From assembly GCA_946886805.1 (NCBI GenBank), contig CAMPJM010000151.1, positions 1-8,561 of the forward strand: 8,561 nucleotides of DNA, in the 5' to 3' direction. The DNA is from an uncultured Flammeovirgaceae bacterium (GTDB lineage: Bacteria; Bacteroidota; Bacteroidia; Cytophagales; Cyclobacteriaceae). Position 1 is the first letter of the stretch. The number at the start of each line of letters is the position of its first letter. Shown here one piece after another: positions 6,125-8,561 of the stretch. The notes beneath the pieces were generated by a model. That model worked only from the letters and a program-made list of their open reading frames with translations. It had not been told where the DNA came from and did no database searches. Made by a program: the position numbers and the translations under genes.

Positions 6125-6475
6125 ATGGGCAACTTGGGGGACAGGATCAAAAACAGGAGGAAAGAACTCAACATGTCGCAATCGGAGCTGGCTGACAAGG
6201 TGGGCATATCCTATGCGCAGGTGGGAAGGTACGAGACAAAGGGCGCCCAGCCACCTACAAAGACCTTAACGGCCATTGCCGATGCCCTGGGGGTGTCCCC
6301 GGACTTCCTTATCTATGGCACTTCGGACGAAAAGGCCAAAAGCAGGCTCACCGACGCCGAACTGCTCAACCAGTTCAAGGCAATAGAGGGCATGGACGAG
6401 GACGACAAGAACGTTGTCAAAAAGCTGATCGATGCTTTTATCACTAAAAAACAAATACAAAAGCTGGCACAATGA
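6125..6475 (+). CDS. XRE/Cro-CI family transcriptional regulator
   Basis: A 116-residue DNA-binding protein. Residues 5-62 form a typical five-helix HTH_3 domain: LGDRIKNRRKELNMSQSELA, then VGISYAQVGRYET with the recognition helix around S29-R35, then LTAIADALGVSPDFLIYG. The remainder is a helical, charged C-terminal segment (ELLNQFKAIEGMDEDDKNVV...) of the kind that usually makes dimers. It is transcribed away from the ATPase gene, and its stop codon overlaps the start of the next gene (ATGA). Its location beside four hexamer repeats that cover both divergent -7 boxes suggests that it is the element's master repressor, like the CI-type switch of phages and integrative elements. That role is inferred from context. 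Confidence 0.88.
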   Translation: MGNLGDRIKNRRKELNMSQSELADKVGISYAQVGRYETKGAQPPTKTLTAIADALGVSPDFLIYGTSDEKAKSRLTDAELLNQFKAIEGMDEDDKNVVKKLIDAFITKKQIQKLAQ

Positions 6476-6891
6476 CAACTTTCATGACCTGCCGTATCTG
6501 TAAGGGTTCGGGCTTTGAAGAAGAACCACCTGCTTTTTATGGTGAAGGCGAGAACCCCGAAGCGGGCATAAAATGCAGCTATTGTGATGGGTCGGGACAG
6601 GTAGAAGTGCACAACCCTGCAGGGATCAGGATTGCCTATCTCATTGCCCAAATGATTGTTAAAGAATACCCCCACAACAAGGTAGATGGGATTTATGAGG
6701 CCATTGTTGTAAACATCTCCAATGCGGCCGACGCCTTCTCTGAAGACACCTATAACTTATTTGGCGACATGGACGGCAATCTGCTTTTTTCTGAAGGGCA
6801 ACTTCCCCAGGACGCAGCACTAAAAAGGGTTATTGACAAAAGCCAGCTTTTCAATGACGCCAAGGCAATTGTCCTGCCCCAACCTAATTAG
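6472..6891 (+). CDS. Small protein with two DnaJ-type CxxCxGxG zinc motifs
   Basis: A 139-residue protein of unknown function. It has two CxxCxGxG motifs, CRICKGSG (7-14) and CSYCDGSG (35-42), as in the cysteine-rich domain of DnaJ. Four cysteines (7, 10, 35, 38) are enough for one zinc ion. There is no J-domain, so it is not a DnaJ chaperone. Residues 50-139 are mildly acidic, probably helical, and unfamiliar to me. The start ATG at 6472 overlaps the TGA of the XRE gene, so translation is probably coupled. A second Met at codon 5 (6484) is an alternative start. The strict linkage suggests that it works with the regulator, perhaps as an anti-repressor or a DNA- or protein-binding partner; this is a guess from position. 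Confidence 0.75.
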   Translation: MTTFMTCRICKGSGFEEEPPAFYGEGENPEAGIKCSYCDGSGQVEVHNPAGIRIAYLIAQMIVKEYPHNKVDGIYEAIVVNISNAADAFSEDTYNLFGDMDGNLLFSEGQLPQDAALKRVIDKSQLFNDAKAIVLPQPN

Positions 6892-6922
6892 GGCTATTGC
6901 ACTTGTCCAACTTCCTGCCATC

Positions 6923-6961
6923 AAAAAAATATCCGCATGTTCCCCTTATAACATGCGGATA
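6923..6961 (-). terminator. Intrinsic terminator facing the Rhs-tip/immunity transcript
   Basis: A 12-bp perfect stem (6930-6941 with 6950-6961, containing ATCCGCATG/CATGCGGAT) closes an 8-base loop. On the minus strand the stem is followed directly by a run of seven T (complement of A 6923-6929), the classic layout of a rho-independent terminator. It would stop transcription arriving from the lipoprotein gene before it meets the convergent XRE/zinc-motif operon. On the plus strand no T-run follows this stem. Confidence 0.75.
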
Positions 6962-6985
6962 AGTGTGCCACCATGGCACTTTTAC
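6961..6985 (+). terminator. Weak hairpin, possible terminator of the XRE/zinc-motif operon
   Basis: AAGTG (6961-6965) and CCA (6968-6970) pair with TGG (6974-6976) and CACTT (6977-6981), leaving a 2-base bulge and a 3-base loop. TTACTT follows. It stands back to back with the strong leftward terminator, 70 bp after the stop of the zinc-motif gene. The U-rich tail is poor, so confidence is low. Confidence 0.35.
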
Positions 6986-6998
6986 TTCTACATAAACC

Positions 6999-7028
6999 AT
7001 TGACCTATAATTATTTAACCTACTTTTG
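6999..7028 (+). promoter_or_regulatory. Possible promoter upstream of the gene remnant
   Basis: TACTTTTG (7021-7028) matches TAnnTTTG exactly, with ATTG 18 bp upstream (6999-7002) as a 3-of-4 match to the -33 box. Nothing convincing lies downstream on this strand except the remnant ending at 7208, so it may be a leftover promoter. Confidence 0.3.
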
Positions 7029-7208
7029 GCACTCTACATAATTTTTGTTTGCACAATATCAGGAACGGAAGCAACTTCCTTTCGTGGTCACCAGCTACAA
7101 GCTGGCGCCAGCGGGGAGGCATTTTCAGAGGAGCAAAAAGAAAAGATCTACTATTTCCTGGACATGACCATCAGGGATGCCAAGGCCAAACAGGCGTATG
7201 GGGGTTAA
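7026..7208 (+). pseudogene. Probable gene remnant (C-terminal fragment, possibly of an XRE-type regulator)
   Basis: A frame of up to 60 codons opens with a weak TTG and ends at TAA 7206-7208. Its last 30 residues (SEEQKEKIYYFLDMTIRDAK followed by AKQAYG) read like real protein: a charged amphipathic helix similar to the C-terminal tails of Bacteroidota XRE-type regulators. The first half (TSFRGHQLQAGAS) does not. There is no usable ATG before it and no HTH domain. I read it as the 3' end of a lost gene, perhaps left by an earlier cargo exchange. A genuine short protein is less likely. Confidence 0.3.
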
Positions 7209-7213
7209 TCTCT

Positions 7214-7243
7214 ATCTGGCACACGTTGCAATGCGCACCAGAT
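7214..7243 (-). other. Short hairpin just after the lipoprotein gene
   Basis: ATCTGG (7214-7219) pairs with CCAGAT (7238-7243), with an 18-base loop that can pair further. It starts 4 bp past the lipoprotein stop codon. No T-run follows on the minus strand, so it may stabilise the mRNA end rather than terminate. The stronger terminator lies about 250 bp further on. Confidence 0.3.
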
Positions 7244-7247
7244 GAGG

Positions 7248-7679
7248 TTAATTACAATTACATATTTTGTAAATGTCATTTTCGATATTACTAATACTTT
7301 CAAGGGTGGCGGTTAATGAAGGCTTGATAGCATTATCTAAAAATGATTGTTTATTCCCTATAAAATACTTTTCATTTAATACTTTAAATCTTATACTATC
7401 TTTATTTATTAACTTTCTTATCGAATAATAAATTCTTGATCCACACTCACTATTTGTAGTTAAGCAATATTTGATTACTTCTTCTTCCTGACTAAAACCT
7501 TCTTGGACTTTTAAATCTAGATTGTGTTTAGATATATATATATCATATAAAACTGATTTACATAAATCATCATTACAATCGATTAGTTGAAGGGGATCCC
7601 GCTCTTGGATATTTTCCCTGCACGAACTTAAAATAATCATTATTATAAGGGGGGTTATCCTTGTAAGTATATTATACAT
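7248..7679 (-). CDS. Small lipoprotein, candidate immunity protein for the Rhs tip
   Basis: A 143-residue protein. It begins with a lipoprotein signal peptide: Arg 7, a hydrophobic stretch (LIIMII) and the lipobox L-S-S-C with Cys 20 as the lipid-modified residue. The mature part is charged and Cys-containing (CNDDLC, YCLTTNSECG, ending in KICNCN), so periplasmic disulfides are possible. I recognise no family. The gene begins 2 bp after the Rhs-tip stop codon and is more AT-rich than the mobility genes, which is typical of polymorphic-toxin immunity genes. Established pattern: the gene directly downstream of an Rhs or other polymorphic toxin tip usually encodes its immunity protein. A lipoprotein would protect in the periplasm or at the membrane, implying that the toxin acts there (inference). 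Confidence 0.65.
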   Translation of the reverse strand: MYNILTRITPLIIMIILSSCRENIQERDPLQLIDCNDDLCKSVLYDIYISKHNLDLKVQEGFSQEEEVIKYCLTTNSECGSRIYYSIRKLINKDSIRFKVLNEKYFIGNKQSFLDNAIKPSLTATLESISNIENDIYKICNCN

Positions 7680-7681
7680 TT

Positions 7682-8561
7682 CTAGTCTCTTAAGTATTGA
7701 CGATTTACAATATTATGCTCATAACTGCTTGTGCTTGTTTCATTGTTTTTGTTGTTTGTAGTGGTTTGAGTTACTTTTACATTAGTCACGCTTTCAGTAT
7801 AATATCTTCCGTTCGAATCCTTTCCGGTTTTAGTTTGTGTTTCTCCCATAGAATATTCATAAGAAGTAGTTGAAACTCTTTCATAGCTTCCTTCGCTATT
7901 TTTTGTAAAGTTTGTCTCTTTGGTGATTACCCCATCTTCAACTGAAGATACAACAAATTCACTATCGTTCACCTTACTCTTAAAATCGTAATTTCCTCCT
8001 TCTGCGGCGTCCTTTAAAGCTAAAGCTTTGGCATAAGATTCTGTACGACTTATATCCAAGTCAAAACCGTTTCTATCCAACATTTCACTGCCTGGAGCAA
8101 TATCATCACGCCCTGCACTTCTTCCAAATTCTTTTGCTAATGCATTCCAAGCGGCTCCTTCACTATCACCCCATGCCATTAAACCTGCATAAGCCCTTAA
8201 TGAATTATCCCTTGCCAATGGTCCATTACCTGGTTTGTAAACCCCTAAGATAGCTCCCTCACCAACTTTTACATTAGATACTCTTTGCCAATTTTTGGGG
8301 TGTACAGGCCCTTCTCCATTTTTATCTATAAAATATATTGGGTTATTTGCCGCATACAGATATGGCGACCAATCATTGTAAATATCTGCTTTAGGATCTA
8401 TGGCGCCAAATCTGGCTATCTGAGGATCATAAAACCTAGCCCCATAATCGTACAACCCTAGTCCTAGTTCTTCCTGTAATTCCTTCCCATTGTAAAGGTA
8501 TTTATTTCCCACGCTGTTCTCCCTTTTGTAGGAGTTAAAAGAGAGGCCGAAGGGATAGTAA
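7682..8561 (-). CDS. C-terminal part of an Rhs-family polymorphic toxin: end of core plus variable tip (5' end outside window)
   Basis: The frame enters from the right edge with [16 protein letters not shown], so the GTG at 8512 is an internal Val rather than a true start; 292 codons lie in the window. The Rhs-associated core follows: [36 protein letters not shown], then [16 protein letters not shown], where cores of this type end. In Rhs proteins the core forms a shell around a C-terminal toxin. Here the tip is about 209 residues: a mixed part (residues 70-190 from the GTG, with [19 protein letters not shown]) and a tail rich in Ser, Thr and Asn (about 200-262). I recognise no toxin family or catalytic motif. 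Reading the whole edge motif as part of the 12-bp repeat, the element appears to supply this tip to an upstream rhs core. The lipoprotein gene follows after 2 bp. Confidence 0.88.
   Translation of the reverse strand, partial: YYPFGLSFNSYKRENSVGNKYLYNGKELQEELGLGLYDYGARFYDPQIARFGAIDPKADIYNDWSPYLYAANNPIYFIDKNGEGPVHPKNWQRVSNVKVGEGAILGVYKPGNGPLARDNSLRAYAGLMAWGDSEGAAWNALAKEFGRSAGRDDIAPGSEMLDRNGFDLDISRTESYAKALALKDAAEGGNYDFKSKVNDSEFVVSSVEDGVITKETNFTKNSEGSYERVSTTSYEYSMGETQTKTGKDSNGRYYTESVTNVKVTQTTTNNKNNETSTSSYEHNIVNRQYLRD
8550..8561. repeat. Right copy of the 12-bp terminal direct repeat (candidate attR core)
   Basis: Second copy of AAGGGATAGTAA. Here it is unmistakably part of an Rhs reading frame on the minus strand: Y-Y-P-F followed by [12 protein letters not shown]. 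The base before it (8549, G) cannot be compared with the left copy, because the matching position lies outside the window, so the true repeat may be longer. Confidence 0.6.

Larger units (their letters stand above)
1..8561. mobile_element. Putative integrative element inserted in an rhs gene, bounded by 12-bp direct repeats
   Basis: Both edges carry the same 12-mer, AAGGGATAGTAA. Between them lie two tyrosine recombinases, a replication-type ATPase, an XRE regulator, a Fic protein and an Rhs tip with a putative immunity lipoprotein. The 12-mer encodes Y-Y-P-F of the Rhs core on the minus strand, so the borders fall inside a conserved protein motif. Seen: the repeat, its frame and the gene content. 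Known: tyrosine recombinases commonly act on short identical core sites and leave them as direct repeats. Inferred: that this is an integrated element of about 8549 bp plus one core copy. The alternative is a circular molecule opened inside the core, which would give the same terminal identity and is also compatible with an excised form of the element. Confidence 0.55.

Noticed and set aside
7049..7294. Plus-strand frame overlapping the gene remnant in another frame
   Set aside because: It begins with a TTG, has no recognisable content and runs into the end of the lipoprotein gene; the alternative frame has the protein-like tail.
7682..8512. GTG at 8512 as the true start of the Rhs-tip gene
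   Set aside because: The frame stays open to the window edge and the upstream codons spell conserved Rhs core sequence (YYPFGLSF...), so the gene begins outside.
1..8561. CRISPR array, tRNA or rRNA gene
   Set aside because: No regularly spaced repeats, and no cloverleaf or ribosomal RNA sequence was seen on either strand.
1..8561. Terminal identity as a plain assembly overlap of a circular contig
   Set aside because: Not excluded, but 12 bp is shorter than usual assembler overlaps, and its exact placement in the Rhs YYPF codons beside a recombinase module favours an attachment core.

Overview
The window looks like a compact accessory element from a member of the Bacteroidota. Three things point to that phylum: the Rhs-core wording (YYPFGL...[20 protein letters not shown]), promoter-like boxes of the TTTG / TAnnTTTG type, and recombinase and ATPase families that I recall from Bacteroidota mobile DNA. 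I cannot name a genus.

The most important observation is at the edges. The first 12 bases (1-12) and the last 12 bases (8550-8561) are identical, AAGGGATAGTAA. Read on the minus strand, this 12-mer is the codons for Y-Y-P-F of the conserved Rhs core motif. At the right edge it is in frame with an Rhs C-terminal region that enters the window from outside. At the left edge it would be in frame with whatever Rhs coding sequence lies beyond the window. The simplest reading is an integrated element of about 8.55 kb, bounded by a 12-bp attachment core inside an rhs gene. It would replace the old Rhs tip with its own tip and immunity gene and push the old tip to its far side.

Layout, right to left on the minus strand: Rhs core end plus a variable toxin-like tip (8561-7682), then, 2 bp later, a small lipoprotein that is the candidate immunity protein (7679-7248), then a gene-poor stretch with a gene remnant and a strong hairpin terminator facing this transcript (6961-6923). 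A control block follows. A divergent promoter region (5961-6124) carries four GCTACA/TGTAGC hexamers. It separates a rightward XRE regulator and a four-cysteine zinc-motif protein (6125-6891, stop and start codons overlapping) from a leftward P-loop ATPase related to primase/helicase proteins (5960-4416). Next comes a leftward module of two overlapping tyrosine recombinases. The first is catalytically canonical (4285-3263). The second lacks the first catalytic Arg and the His of HxxR (3303-2380). A Fic-domain AMP-transferase (2295-1213) follows on the same strand.

The left 1.2 kb has no convincing large gene. It holds a possible 51-residue membrane peptide (373-218), a perfect 22-bp palindrome, a roughly 98-bp inverted-repeat structure and an imperfect repeat of the left-end sequence. 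These are candidates for recombinase or transfer sites.

Working model (inference): the XRE protein controls both divergent promoters, the ATPase supports replication or maintenance of the excised form, the recombinase pair moves the element between Rhs YYPF sites, and the Rhs tip plus lipoprotein is the cargo that gives the host a new effector/immunity pair.
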